From the NCBI GenBank assembly GCA_003342895.1, contig PTFA01000043.1, forward strand, positions 436,610 to 500,609: 64,000 nucleotides of DNA. The letters run 5' to 3'. This DNA comes from Casuarius casuarius (lineage: Eukaryota; Chordata; Aves; Casuariiformes; Casuariidae). The notes beneath the pieces are model-generated. The model had not been told where the DNA came from. It ran no database searches and worked only from the letters and a program-made list of their open reading frames with translations. Positions 47,341 to 59,999 of this stretch are shown here, piece after piece. Position 1 is the first letter of the stretch. Each line of letters starts with the position of its first letter. Position numbers and translations under genes: made by a program.

Positions 47341-49849
47341 TCTTTATGCCTGTTTAGTTAAGGACGTGCTGCAGGTACGGAGAGAAAAATGTCACAGACT
47401 CACCACCTGGCTTCTCTGTTTTGATCCGGCTGGCAAACGCCAGAACCTCTGAACAGAAGGCTGCTAAATAATAAACAGACCGTGTCTTTAAAAACACCTG
47501 GCGCTTACTTAAAATGGTCATTTTGTATCTGGTTAGTCCCTGGGACATGTGTCAAACTCAAAGGCATGAGGCTCCCCTTTCCCTCCTTCACCCACCTAAG
47601 TACAACAGCAGAAAGCACAAGAAGGCACAACAGCAATTAAGTTTAGGAAAAGGTTATAATCGAGCCCAGCAGCAACAAGGAACATGAGGAACAGCAGCAA
47701 CAACCCCCGCCTCTTTTGAGTGTAAAAACTTCTGGAAAGGGAAGGAAAAAATAAATAAACAAGGATGAAAGAAATGCCCAGTGGCAACCATTTTCAGTGT
47801 GACCTAGTGAGCTTTCAACTTCAAACCAGGCGGATCAAGAGCTTCCCAGCGGCGTCACCTAGGGATCTGTCACTCGCACATCAAGCCCCGCTCAGTCTGC
47901 CTTGTCTCACGCCCACACGCTGCCAGACACAGAAATATCACGGCCTTCTTGCACGATAAGAGAAACAAAACAAAACAAAACAAAACCCCGGACCAACAGC
48001 AAGCCTGAAAACCAAGTGCACTGACAAGCCATGACCCTACTGTCCGCAGAAGGGCAATGCCACCAAGCCGACCAGAAAGGCAATGCACGCAGAATGGCAA
48101 TTTGGTAACCATCTGCTATTAAAATGCAATACTAGCCGGAGCCTTCCCGTGAGGTCTTCCCGCTCTCGGAGGTGACAAGAGCTGGGATGCGGTGAAAGGA
48201 ATCAATAGCTGCCCTGGGCTGCTTTGCAAACGGAGACCAGCTTCTTTCAGTCCCACCGTTTGGCTGCTGTGCAGTTACAGCGTGCTAAGGAGACGGCGTG
48301 TTGGTGTTTGGGATGTCAAATAAAAAACTATCAGTCAGCTGCACCTTCGCTAACAGACAGCTTTTATGCTATCTCTTACATGCCAGAAATGCCCCATGTT
48401 ATTCAGAATGTGTCCTTCAGCCTGACAGCTTGAGAAGAAGGGTCAGAAGTCAAAGACTAATATTTTTTGTGAAGCAGTGAAGAGCAAGCAGCAGTTGGGG
48501 AGGAACAGAAAGACACTGATCATTATCGTGAGAAAGAAATATTACTTTTGCCTGCATATTCTTTTACAAAATAGTTTTAAGTAACTCACAGAAAAGTAAT
48601 TACTCATTCAATGAGGGCTGCAATAATTTGTGAACAGCAGCCACACATTTACTATGCTGATTTTTGTCCAGTCCATTTGCACCGTATTCACAGCTAAAAA
48701 GTATTAATGGAGCCCAGAGAAGCCCTCCAGCAAAGTATTTCAAGTATTTAGTGTATAAGCTTGGCACTTATGGTCTGAAATACCTCATTGGGACAGGCAG
48801 CACTGACGAATTCTTGGCAGTTTTCTAGCTCAAGATAGATGAAGAACTTCTCAGTAATTTGAGACCACTGCTGAGAAACTATATACACACTTCCTTTTCC
48901 ATGAATCTATTAAACCAAGCAGTGAAAAATGGGCAGCCATCCTTACATTTTCAACAGTTTACAGAGCATTTTGCACACAAAGTAAGCAGACTCAATAGCA
49001 AGGGAGTAACACCCACTCTCTAACACAAAGCGAGGCATTTTTCATCGAACTATTTGTTATCAACATTTTAACTTGCTCTTTTGGAGCGCTTCTGAACCAG
49101 CCGTTAGAGAAGTTTCATGGGGAAATTAAAATGCACTCGGAAAACATCTATAAAAAAAGCTGGCATTGCACACTTGCATCGACCATATCTGATCCAAACA
49201 CTGCAGGAATCATCCTTGTGGGGTAAGTTATAATTAACCTGGCCATCTTCTCTCAGTTCTGGACAAAGCACTATCCAGTCACCACCCTTATCCAAGTGTT
49301 ACTACTGGGAAGGAATGATACGGCTGACTTAGTTCCAGCCAAATGCCGCAGAAGAAGCAGTTTAGTGATTTAAAAATATATTTGCACCAGAGAAGTTCCT
49401 GAAACACTCACAGAAGATCTTCACTGCAATATTAATAGAAAGATGTTCCCAAGATGGTTATAGAAACACTTACTTTTGTATATATTCAGCAAGATCTTTC
49501 AAGGTGGGGGTCAATATTTGTGCAGTGTCTTTCGGAGTGATCTGCTTCGATACCAGAAATGATAGCACGTGGTGGGGCATGAATGAGAAACGTGCAGAAC
49601 AACGCATATTCCAAATAGTCTGTGAACCGCACAAAAGCTAAATTCATTGTTATAAACCCTTCATGGAATAACTTGAAATTACAAAGTAGGACGCTAACAC
49701 ATTTGTTAGCATGTCAGCTGCAAAGAGACGACAGGACATATGGGCAGCAAAATTATTTCCAACAGAGTTTGTTACCAGATGAGAAAAACGTGGTCCAGCT
49801 TTAACTCAACTGGTTTTAATTACCAGTCTCTCTTGACTAAGATTGCACG
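47341..49849. other. Non-genic sequence
   Basis: Holds an (ACAAA)n run at 47963-47986 and an AT-rich repeat-free part at 48530-48680 with AAGTAATTACTCATTC. No gene recognised. Confidence 0.5.
47963..47986. repeat. (ACAAA)n microsatellite
   Basis: About four to five copies of a pentamer ACAAA, on the plus strand. Confidence 0.85.
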
Positions 49850-50010
49850 GGACTTCACAGCAATCGCCGGACGACGCAACCTGGCATGGGGAGCCGGCAC
49901 GCAGTGTCGCTTCTAAAGCTTCCCGAAGCCGGTGGAAGCCTGTCGGTTGATTCCAAGGGGCTCTGGAGTGGGCTGCAAATGGAGAAAAGCCGGCTCCGAA
50001 TGTCTTCCAC
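49850..50010. promoter_or_regulatory. CpG-enriched patch
   Basis: CpG-bearing sequence ('caatcgccggacgacgcaac' at 49861-49880 and 'gggagccggcacgcagtgtc' near 49889) within AT-rich DNA. Frames are open on both strands across it. No promoter elements or exon recognised. Confidence 0.25.
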
Positions 50011-50299
50011 CCGTTGGCAAACAAATGAGACATCATATTTGTGCAGTTCAAGCATTGTTGCCAAATTCTAATAGAATCAGAGTTTCTGTAATCCCAAAAA
50101 GGGGCTATGTGATCCTTGGAAACAAGAATCCCTTGTCTGGCCTTCCATTCGTTTTGTAAAACATGCTAAGTTTAATTTCAGTGCTTGGAGCTGCAGCTGG
50201 CCAAGGAGCAAAATCACATTCATGTGTTAAAAAAAGAACTGGAAATAGATGCAAGCTGCTAAATTTTGATACTGATCTGCAGCCAACCTCCAGAGAACG

Positions 50300-50335
50300 G
50301 TTGGGCCAGGAGTTCTGGGTTAGATTCCACTAAAT
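50300..50335 (+). repeat. Possible decayed tRNA-derived SINE fragment
   Basis: 'gttgggccaggagttctggg' followed by 'ttagattccac' resembles the B-box part (gttctgggttcgattccca type) of reptile tRNA-derived SINEs. Short and diverged. Confidence 0.35.
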
Positions 50336-51181
50336 AAGAAAAACATTATTTTATTTTTAATAATCATAGAACCAGATTTCCTCGTCGCTTCTTTCTCTCC
50401 ATGTAGGAAATATCTGAGATGCAGAATTAAGCACGTTTGCTTTCCAGTGAAAAACATCGGTGCACTATGCACCTCTCTCTCCACGGTTATTTTGACTGGG
50501 CTTTGCAATGCCAGCCGAATATCTGTGATGCCGCACCATCTGCAGAATTACGCTTTCAGGGCAGTAATTTGGGGAACAAAGAGATACCTGGTGTCATCCA
50601 AAGCTGCTATACAGAGAACCTCTGAATGGCCACACACTTTTCATGGATACTCACCTCTCACGGGCCCCCCATAAGCAAGATTAGGAGGTTCCCACTTCTT
50701 TCCAAACCCGTTGGGCCAAACCCTGATCGTGACAACTGAAAAGGGAACACGAATGTGTCATCTTGCCGATCACTGAGCAGGACACGACTGGGGTAACGCA
50801 GTTCAGACGCATCCAAACCTCCCGATCTTCTCCGCTGAACTCCTCACACCGAACCGTTCAGCAAGCCGAGCAAACCCCGGTTCAAGTCCGTGCGAGTTCA
50901 ATTCCTCAGGCGTCAGCCTCGTCGAACAAAATTCATCTTGGCTTTAGCACAAACTCATGGGAGTTTGTTCTGGTTGGTACATATGCCTTGCCCAGTTCCT
51001 GTACTTCCAGAGTCGGCCAGCATTAACGTACAATCGCTTGCTTATTCCGTATAAACGCGGCAGTTGCGGGGGTACCTTTGCAGCACTATGGAGAGCAGGA
51101 TCACTTTTGCAATTCCTGTTAAACTTTACGAGAACCATGGGGCTTGAAGCCAAATTAATTCTCCTACACCAAGCTAAACAT

Positions 51182-51210
51182 TATTATTACGCCTAAATAT
51201 TATTACGCCT
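51182..51210. repeat. 16-base-period tandem duplication
   Basis: The 13-base word tattattacgcct occurs at 51182-51194 and 51198-51210. Confidence 0.85.
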
Positions 51211-53394
51211 GCCATGTTTAGTCTCTGTATTTCTACCTCAGGCAAATACTTACTGAATCTATGCTGGAAAGTAAGTATTCCCCCAAAAGAAAAAAAAAAA
51301 AGACTGATATTTTACAGAATTGAATGAGAATTCCACTGTGTGCAGGCATATAAAATATTTTTAAAAGTAAAGCAACCAAGGTCTATGAGCCTTAGTAGTT
51401 GTTTGAAATTTTCCTTATCTAGTCACATATTTTAAATTATATTTTTTGGTGTTACTTATTTTAAAAAGCATGCTGCAGGTCCATGAGTTTACTATACTTA
51501 CGACTTGACTAATAAGCTGTCTTGCTGTAAGGAAGAAAAACGACCTAAGCAGTAGTAAGTAAGTACTTACATACTTATGCAGTACTTAAGAAAAACTACT
51601 GTGCTACAGCGAGACATGGCCTTACTGTAACGCAGTTTTCTCATCTCACTGGCAATCCTCCAGTAAAAATGGCAACAAGGTTTGCATTTTGTTTTAATCC
51701 TTATTCTAAAAGCAACCACAATGACAAGTATGCGTGGCAATGAGACCTTATTCCTAGCCTGGAACCTGCCTAAAATTCGATTACACTAGGGCTATTCTAG
51801 ACTTGTTAAGACGCTTTTGTTTGTGTTCTTGGCTGCTCTCCAGCTAGTCCATCTTGCCACACAGCTTGCAAACAGAGACTTCTTCCTCTCTTTTATTTCC
51901 TCTGCTGTTCCAAGCATCCATTTTACTTGCTCTTGTTGGGAATGGGTTTGAGGCCGAATTAAAAAAAAAAGATACGTTCTTTGTCAGTCTGAAAATATTT
52001 AATTGGTTTGCATGCTAAGCTTAAAAAGCACTAACATTTTCATCTGTTCAAATCTGAACCTAGCCTGAGGCCATAGGCAGACCTACACCAAATATGAAAT
52101 GCAGGACTAAAATAACAGCTCAGAAGCATGGCTGTAGTAGCAAAGACAGAAAACTCTCAGCAAAGCTTATCCTTAGCACATACAGAGTGCCCAGCAACTG
52201 CCACCGGCGGGTCTTCTCTGAGTCACCTCCACTTGTAAATAATGTATTTCTGGAGTCGAGCATCCAAAACAGAAATACATTTTGATGACACCTGTAATAC
52301 AGCAACTTCTTGGAGAAATAACATTTCTCTGGTCTGTGGTTGGATGACTCTTAGACCCCCAAGTATGACAAACAACCTTATCCTTAGTAGAATTTGCTCC
52401 TCACTGCTGCTTTCTCACTTTGTTCACCAGTATGTATTTCAGAAAAAAGCATTTATTAAAATGCAAGAGGTGTAGAGTTCCTTAATTTTGTTACAAATCT
52501 TTTTTAGCTGTCCTACCTGATTGTGAGGTATAGTTTATCTCTGTATGAAACTTTGTAATATTTATGAAAACAAGATGCTAGCGTATGGTAAGACCTTCGT
52601 ATCTGGGCATCACACAATCCAATGATCTGAAACATTAGACATGAGGTTTCAGTCCAAGCCGTAATGAACACAAGTGCGATCTGAAGAACTGAGATCCTGT
52701 GTCAGATTTCATACTCCTCAAAGTTCACAGGTGGTTGGACGCAGGGATTTAATTCAGGATCATCTCATTTCAAGTTAATGTGAAACGCGGGGCAGAGAGG
52801 ATGAAGCAACTGAGAAAAGAATCTTTTCAGCAGCAGTTAAGTTGATCCTTTTAAACTTCACTGGAGATTCCCTTCAGGAGAGAAGCGTATTTGTGTGGGG
52901 ACCAGAGCTGTGCAAAACCTTTGTTACAAATGATAAAACATGGGCCAGGCTGAAAACGTCTTCTGCTGAACCTGTGCCAAGGAACGAGATTTGACCTGAT
53001 TAATAAAAAATGCATAGGTTGATAATATTGCAAAGTTTGACCTCAGATACCAAGGCATGTTTGCTGATTCAGGTTGAGTTTCCCTTTGAGGTTTGGAGCT
53101 CGATGCCTAACACAGGCTGAAGGTATACAAAGCAAAAAGATAGCATTTGAACAGAGCTCTACAAACTGACCCATACTCGACTCCAACGAGAACATAACGG
53201 TTTACTCAGCTGCAAAAGAGCAGAAGCTCAAGAGAAATTCCTCTGCTTTCTTTAATTTTAAAGATACGTTTGGATTCTAGCACAAATGGGAGACGTTTTT
53301 TTTGCGAATGCGTACTCAAAAAAGTGCATCACTTGCATTTTAAACCACACGTCGAAGCCAGAAGGGAAGGTTTGCTTCCACCGAGAGCAACAAA

Positions 53395-53760
53395 TTAAAA
53401 AAAGAAAGCCCGTAAGACTGACTTTATAAATCTTTGGATTATCCTGCCGTCTGTGGGGTATCTTCTATCTAAACCGCCGTAACCCACAAAGGGATTAGGA
53501 CGGACGGGCTCGCGCGCGCTCGCTCCTTGGCGTCCCGGCGGGAGCCAGCCCAGCCGCGGCGCAGCGTGGGCAGCCAGGAAACCGCCCAAGCCGGCGCGGT
53601 GATTATGTGCATGCTCGGGGAGACGCATTGAGCAGCGAGCCGAAATGTTTGTGTGTGTCAGATCAATCTTTTCACTGACCAGGACAGCTGTACTCGCAGG
53701 GGGATCACCAATCATCCTGCTAGGAACTGCTTCTGTCCTTCAACAGGCAATTAACGTGAG
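53395..53760. promoter_or_regulatory. CpG-dense patch with possible regulatory flanks
   Basis: From 53490 to 53640 the sequence is strongly CpG-rich ('gggctcgcgcgcgctcgctc' near 53506 and 'agcccagccgcggcgcagcg' near 53547). The flanks are balanced and repeat-free, with TTTGGATTATCC (OTX-like GGATTA) near 53431 and GTCAGATCAATC near 53657. This is the densest CpG patch of the window and could be a small promoter or enhancer island. It lies about 1 kb beyond the end of the candidate minus-strand terminal exon. Confidence 0.4.
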
Positions 53761-54660
53761 TCCATTACAGCTCCCCGGAGGCCCCTGGGGGGCTGCAAAA
53801 GGCATCGACTGAAAGGTCAGAAACCTCATGAGGACGGGAAAGAAGCTGTGCCTGGCGAAATGGAGTGGAAAGCAGTAGCTATTTGTCACCCGCTAGTAAT
53901 TCAAAAAAAAAAAAAGAAGAAGGGAAGGGTGGGAGGGGGTCCAAGCGTTGTGCACAACCGCAAGCACGTGGCAGGAGCATAAATAAAAGCTACAGGAGAC
54001 TCTTCCCGGGACAAAGATTTGAATCAGATATTGGAGCTGGAGGAAGAGTTGGCAAACCCCACTCAACTAATGCCACAGAGGAGCTGCAAGTGCAAAAGCG
54101 CACCAGCTGCTGCACCGCCCCTGTAGCCCTGGGAAAATCCGGGTAAGGAGTCCCCGGTGGCTGAGGTTCACCACCACGAAACAAACATTTTAGGAGAGAA
54201 CCAGCAAGTAATTAAGTGACCAGGAGGCACACAGAGGGATGCATTCATCAGAAGCAATATTCTCTGCAAAGAAGCAACTGCTGAGCTGTTCAGTGGCGGA
54301 AAAGCAACAAACCTGGCGGCTCCGAGGTTAGGTTACAGACTGCTCTCTATTACTATTTTAGACTTTTGGTCAAGACCACCATATTGGTATGTTTTTGGAG
54401 GTCTCAACTAAATACCTACACACACCTCTCAAAGTATGCCACTAACGCAGTTTGGCAGCTTTACTGCAGACGTGCAATAAGGCAATGACGAGTAGGTGGC
54501 CACGAAAGGATGAGAAGAGTCAGCATATACAGAAGACTTAATTTGCACTAGTTTGCAAGGAAAAGTTAAATTCAGTCAGTTCATGATGTTAACTTGGAAA
54601 AAACTTTCCCCCAGTGAAGGCTGGTGCTCGCTAGCATTCAGCTGCAATGTTATCGCTTTT
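53761..54660. other. Non-genic sequence
   Basis: Lies downstream of the candidate minus-strand exon and could be 3' untranslated or intergenic DNA. A 93-codon plus-strand frame at 53865-54146 is low complexity (Lys/Gly/Ser) and not supported as a gene. Confidence 0.4.
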
Positions 54661-55045
54661 TTATTTTCTTTTCTGTCTTAAGAACACTTTATAGACATCT
54701 AGCAGGACACATGTAATCAATAGCACAACTGAAATGCTGCAAATATTAACTCTCCAAAAACAACAGAACTTACAAGTTGAATGAGAAAAATACTGGTAAT
54801 TCATCTTGATTTCTGAATTTGGGATTGGTGATTCTGTTCTTTGTTTGTCAGGATATGTAGATAACGAGTCTGGATTTTCTGTAATGGTATAAAATGTTTG
54901 CCCTTGCAGAGCCTCTGTCACCAACTGGTTGAGATGCTCCAATATGGATAAAAGCACTGTTTTTTCTCCCACCTGCGCTTTCACTAGGCCTCCATGCTGC
55001 ATCTCCAAAGGCAACAACTTCTGCCTATATTCCAAGATCTGCAGC
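54661..55045 (-). CDS. Candidate terminal coding exon of a single-pass membrane protein
   Basis: An open minus-strand frame of about 128 codons ends in TAA at 54661-54663. Upstream the frame closes at a TGA near 55077, so it must start by splicing; the bases 'gccag' just before 55045 form a plausible 3' splice site with a possible branch point 'tgactga', and a second AG lies at the end of 'ctgcag' (exon from 55038). The product opens with a Leu/Glu/Gln-rich helical stretch (about residues 2-53 of the frame), then a polar Ser/Pro/Thr-rich linker, a Cys cluster (CKFCC), one hydrophobic span (NICSISVVLLITCVLL) and a short basic tail ending RQKRK. That order fits a tail-anchored or single-pass protein of an organelle or plasma membrane. 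An AATAAA overlaps the stop codon. I do not recognise the family. Frames of similar length occur by chance elsewhere in this window, so the composition and splice signal, not length, carry the call. No companion upstream exon in a compatible phase was established. Confidence 0.35.
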
Positions 55046-55669
55046 CTGGCCACAGCATAACAAACCAGAATCAGTCATGTGCCCTGTAGTTCCAGCAGCA
55101 GCAGCAGTTCAGTGGTTATTTCTTATCCATTTCTCTAGTCAAATCCTTCCACAAAATTCTTGTATCCTCCAAACCATCTCTTCCTCCTGGCTTATATTTT
55201 CTGGGTTCAAACTCCATTCATTGGCTGCTTTCAAGATCTGATACATATACGCACATGCACACACACACATATATATGCATAAATAGCCTCAAACTTTCTT
55301 TTCCTCAAATGTAGCTAAGGTGAGCAAACACATACTGTGGATTTAAATAAACTGATATTCCTCTATTACCTGTAGTACCTTCAGAAACTTTTATATTAAC
55401 TGTATTGTCCCCAGTCCCTTCACTTACCTGTCCCAAACTGACTTAGCCTACGATAAATGGTCTCATGGGCTGGTTTATCCCTGGAGGCTGCCTGAATGCA
55501 TTTACGCTACACCCAGCACCACGTCATCATCCTCTGTGACACTGCCAGTACCACCAGGCTGATGCTTAATAGAAGCTGATGATTAGCATCAAGATGCCGG
55601 TTAACAAGACAGTTTCTTTTAATGGCTTGTATTGATGTATGAATTAATGAAATTCCACAATACTTTGTG
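55046..55669. other. Non-coding stretch upstream of the candidate exon
   Basis: Possible intron on the minus strand. It holds (CAG)5 at 55093-55107, a CA/TA dinucleotide run at 55259-55280, and a perfect CAG-GTAAGT donor on the minus strand at about 55422-55430. The 60 or so bases before that donor are open in one frame, but its phase does not match the terminal exon. Confidence 0.35.
55259..55280. repeat. (CA)n/(TA)n dinucleotide run
   Basis: A short CA run passes directly into a TA run. Confidence 0.8.
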
Positions 55670-55830
55670 TGCAGAGAGGGCTCGTGTGACACCCTCGAGC
55701 AGCACACAAGCCATCCGCGTTGCTGTTTGCGTTCAGGCTGTCGGCAGGCCGCGAGGTGAAGCAGGCTACGCACGTGCCCTCTCGCACGCGGCCTGGACAG
55801 CCACGCTAAAAACACCTGGGACGACCCACA
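55670..55830. promoter_or_regulatory. CpG-enriched patch
   Basis: CpG-bearing sequence such as 'tcggcaggccgcgaggtgaa' near 55741 and 'ctctcgcacgcggcctggac' near 55780. Frames are open on both strands. It might be a promoter for a minus-strand transcript reading toward 54661, but no transcript start elements are recognised. Confidence 0.25.
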
Positions 55831-57263
55831 GCCGGCGACTTCAGCAAAGCGGCATCAACCTACGTTCGCTGAACGTATGGCCCAATAGTTGCATGTAGGA
55901 GAACCAGCAGCACAAATTCCCGTGCAAACGGCCAAAGTGCCATACGGGATAAGTCAAACCGAAGTCCTGACGCTGAGAGGAACTCGCTCTCTTAACTTTG
56001 AAGTGACACTTGAAAGCTTCAGCGGTCAACCCACTTCCTCAAGTGTCCAAAAAGATACATACTGAGACGAGCACACTGAGACGAATCTGCTCTACCTTTA
56101 ATTAGAAGACCATCAATATCAAGTGCGCAATTTCATTTGCTATTAAGTAAACCTTCTGCTTTTTAAGGGCACTTGAACTTTCCTAGGAGCACAAGTACCA
56201 GCATGCAATCGGAACACGAGGTAAATACCAACAGCGTCAGCAGCACTGTTGCCTCTTGAAGGCAGATTTGATAGGTAGGAAATGGCTACGCGTGCATCCC
56301 CACTTTGCCTCAATACCAAAAGGTACAGGCCCCCAGCTGTGTAGCATCAAGATTTGGGGTACTGCACCAATTACTACAGTGCTGATACATAACCTTGGCA
56401 TGCTGAGACCTTGTCTTCCTGGGGACAGCTTGGTTTGTTTGAATAATCACTTGAATGAAGCATAACTTGCTCCCAAGCTAGGGAAGGTGCTAGCACAGAG
56501 CCAGAGACTCCAATGAGCTCTATGCACTTTTCAGTGACACCTAGTAAATGCAGTCAAAAATGCCAGAGGGGTTCACAGATAAGGCTCAGACACCAGCTGC
56601 CCTAACTTGATTTTAGGCAAAACAACTGGGGTCAATATTTTACGTGCATGGAAGAATCACACCGTTCATCTTTCAATCGCTAAGTAAAATGTTTCCTTTA
56701 CCAAATTTTGAAACTGTAACCCATCTTCAGCCGGTATAAGGCAGTTCCAGGTTGGAGATCCCCGAGCAAGCTCTGAGCAGGAGGGACCATCAGTATGGCA
56801 CAGCACGGTGCCCTGCTGCAACAGGCTGAGGGGCTGCAAGGAATGGGGCTGCACGAGCACAGTCCTGCAGCTAGATTAAATGGAAAGGCAGAGACGCAGC
56901 AGCTCCCAGATCTGCAGCCATTTGGTGTCAAGCTCAGGGACAGCTGCACGGTGCTCCAACGTACCACGTAACCTGCCCCAAGATGAGGACGCCTGGGAGC
57001 GGGCCCCAGGATGCAGGTTTTATTGACAGCGCTTGGCAAATTCTACGCACAAACCATCAAGCCACTGTCTGCCTCCGTTCTGTCCTTCTCTCCTCTTTCT
57101 TCCAAAAGAGAGAAAACAGAGAGACTAAAACTTTATTGACTTCAGTCCTTCGTTTGCTATTTTGGCACAGTGCCTTACGGAGTCATCAGACATTTGTTTG
57201 ATTTATCGCACATTCACAAGGGTGTTTAACCCGTGAATGATCATGGGAATGAAGTTAACGTAC
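55831..57263. other. Non-genic or intronic sequence
   Basis: No certain gene. On the minus strand a segment at about 56699-56768, between a pyrimidine-rich 'cctcctgctcag' and a GTAAAG word, is open in two frames and may be exon-like, but the evidence is weak. Confidence 0.35.
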
Positions 57264-57347
57264 CTTGTCTAACTGTGTAAGAGGAATTTGAGCCCATGGG
57301 TAGATGAGAGAACGCAGTCCACACTGGGTGAAAAGCGGCAGTTATTT
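57264..57347 (-). other. Exon-like segment with strong splice signals
   Basis: Read on the minus strand, a long pyrimidine tract (57350-57372) ending in 'ctcag' is followed by an 84-base segment that ends in 'acaag' next to a GTACGT donor. One frame is open throughout (phase 1 in, phase 1 out) and contains an ATG in reasonable context followed by GSNSSYTVRQ. It lies about 2.2 kb upstream of the candidate terminal exon on the same strand, so it could be an earlier exon of that transcript, but the phases were not shown to join. No protein family is recognised. It could equally be an exon of a non-coding RNA or a chance pairing of splice-like signals. Confidence 0.2.
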
Positions 57348-59999
57348 CTGAGCAGCAAGGGGGAAAAGCAAAAATATGGGGAAAAACAGACCTTGGTATT
57401 TTATTCTGACCCAAGCATTTTCTCTGTCTTAGGAAACCAACTAGTACTTCAGAAGATAACACTCTAAGTATCAGCTCTTTAGCAGAAAGACGGAGGGTCG
57501 ATTTGCTTTCAACTAACTGGTCAAATGTTAAGAATTTCCTAATTGCCTTAATTTTATTTGTCTCTAATCCTATTAGCAAAGAGAAGTGTGCACACTGGGG
57601 GAGGGAACTGATTGGTGGGGAGGGGAATGCCTTCATATCTGCAATATAGAAAAACTCCCATTTCATACACAGCTTTAGCGTATTCAGTGCTGGATGTCAA
57701 CAGATGACTGTTTCCTTCTAATTGTTTCACTGCTTTGCTGGGCTGCCTGTTCTTGAAAACTTTCTTTGAGGGCTTTAATAGCAGGCATTCATTTCTGCTA
57801 CAGATAAGGTGAGTCTAGCTCTTTATGCGTAGTAATTTAATAGGAACTCAGATCTAATTTAATAGATCCTTTATGTCTCTGTCAAAGACTGTTAACATTG
57901 ATTGGTGCAATGTCTTATAGAAGTCAGTAAATACATTAATCTCTTGAGAGCTTGCGACAACAGTTCCGTTAACAGCATGAACAATACGGATGGACAAAGC
58001 ATTACTGAACAAAAGAGGAACTGAACTGAAAACTTATACTAAGCCAAGACAGAAAAACTCTTGAAATGCGGGCATTACTGACTATTTAGCAAAGTCCAGA
58101 TGTGGATCAGTGAATACTGCTAAATCTGGACAAGACCTACTGGAGTTTCAGAAGTACCAGCTTGAATTCATCCTCTAACCATAATTCTGTTTATTGAAAC
58201 TGAAGGAAGTGGGGACAACACTGTTAATATAAGACTTGGAAGGCTTTGAATAGCCTTGGTAGGCGAGTAATCTTAGTTTCCTATCCGTATTTCCCTACTG
58301 GCTGCATTTTTTGGCTGGCTTGTCTACACAGAAGACAAATTCTTCAGAGTCAAGACAACCTCATATTATATTTCAGAACAGTAGAACAGCAGGGCCTTAA
58401 CATCAGTTTGGACATCTAAGGCCGCTCTGACATGGATAGTACGAGGCCTGTAGTCATAAATGCATTTTATATATTCTACCTCTATTCCAGATGTCCCTGC
58501 TTCCTGATTCTGGAAAAGACCAGGATCACGAGAAGTCATTTCTTACTGTAACTCCACATTGAAATAGAAGAAGTAGGATAATAATTCCAGCCCTGGGTTG
58601 AAGACTCAGATACTTTTGCTATGGTTTTACCAAAAACCTTGAACTTAATGCTAAAATTTAAGACATGATGTGAGCACATATTAGTCAACATAAACAAGCA
58701 CATCTTTTGAAAGTTTAAGTTAAAAGCAGACCAAAGTTTTAACTCAACCAGTTTAGCATATGTTAAACCCAACATGCCTTTCATTCAGAACATGCTATCA
58801 CCACATCCTACTAATATTGTATTTACTGTAGGCAAAGATTAAGGCATTTATGTAACCAAACCACCAACCCATGCTCACATCTGTATAGTAGGAATTAATC
58901 ATTCTATCCAATAGGATGGCAAACTATAAAAATGCAGAAAGTCTTTATCTCTGTGTTAGAAAGTAAAGGAGGCCATCTCATCTCAGCTATGAAAGCTAGC
59001 CAAAAAAAACAGCTAGGAAACCTCTTGCTCTTGCGCAGACAGAAACCACGCTAGATGTATTTGTTCTTTATTCGCAGTTCTGGCTCACTATACTTTCTAC
59101 GCTTCACTTTCTGTACTTAACAGTACAGGAAGCAATGCCCGAGGCTTACTCCCTGCTGGATGCTGAGCACCCACAACTCCGATAGCCTTAAAAGGCAGAC
59201 GAAGTGCTCAACCCATCAGCCGAAGTGCTCAACAACTCCCAGGATAGATTTTTCCTCTATACCACTGGCCACCACTGGTAAATTCGTATTAGCATAAACA
59301 AAGATTCATGTAAATGTAAATGATTGATCTCAAGGTAATCTCTGCAGCATATTATTGACTCCTTTTCATTTCAAAGCCAGCCTATAACTGAAGAACTTGG
59401 GTAGGAAGCAAAAGCAAACTATCATGGCAGGAATATCAGTGTGTTTTGGATGCAAAGCAGAAGCTTATCTGTTTTACTATTGCAGCACCAGAGAAAATCA
59501 ATTTTGACACAGAACTGCCACTTTACAAGCAAATAACTATACTTTCCAATAACCTAATCTGTGCAAAGCCTACTGAAAATTCCCTAAAGAACCAGTAGTT
59601 AAAACCTCCATTAAATCAAAGGGTTTAATATGGAAAGGGAAGAGAAGATGCAGTTTGACTTGGGAATGTAATGGACTCAGTGGGGAAATAAATATGTTGT
59701 TTTATGTGTACAGTTACAGAATTTGAGAACACAGCATTCATTTCAAAGGGAATTCTCTTGCTGTGCAACTTATTCCTAAACAGATGTGATTTTTGCTTAT
59801 TCAAAAACATTTAGGTAACAATTACAGCATAATAAATTATAATTGCCATCATCTTCCAGCTATGCTACGACTTCTATGCAAACACAAGGAAAATGCAATT
59901 ATATGGAACGGTAAATTCTATTTCCAGGTAGCTTAGAGCACTGACAAGACACTTGTTTGTTTTACTTAGAATGAACCATACTTTTTAACTTATCTATAA
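57348..59999. other. Non-genic or intronic sequence
   Basis: Plain AT-rich DNA. A 13-base word cgaagtgctcaac is duplicated at 59200-59212 and 59221-59233. The 82-codon minus-strand frame at 58536-58784 shows no recognisable domain. Confidence 0.45.

Larger units (their letters stand above)
50011..53394. other. Non-genic sequence
   Basis: No gene recognised. It contains a possible SINE remnant (50300-50335), a GC-richer CpG-bearing stretch at 50790-50930, a short tandem at 51182-51210 and a 12-base palindrome GTAAGTACTTAC at 51559-51570. Confidence 0.5.

Noticed and set aside
50850..50915. tRNA-like B-box words (GGTTCAAGTCC type)
   Set aside because: No A box, no acceptor or anticodon stem could be laid out around it, and the region is generally C-rich.
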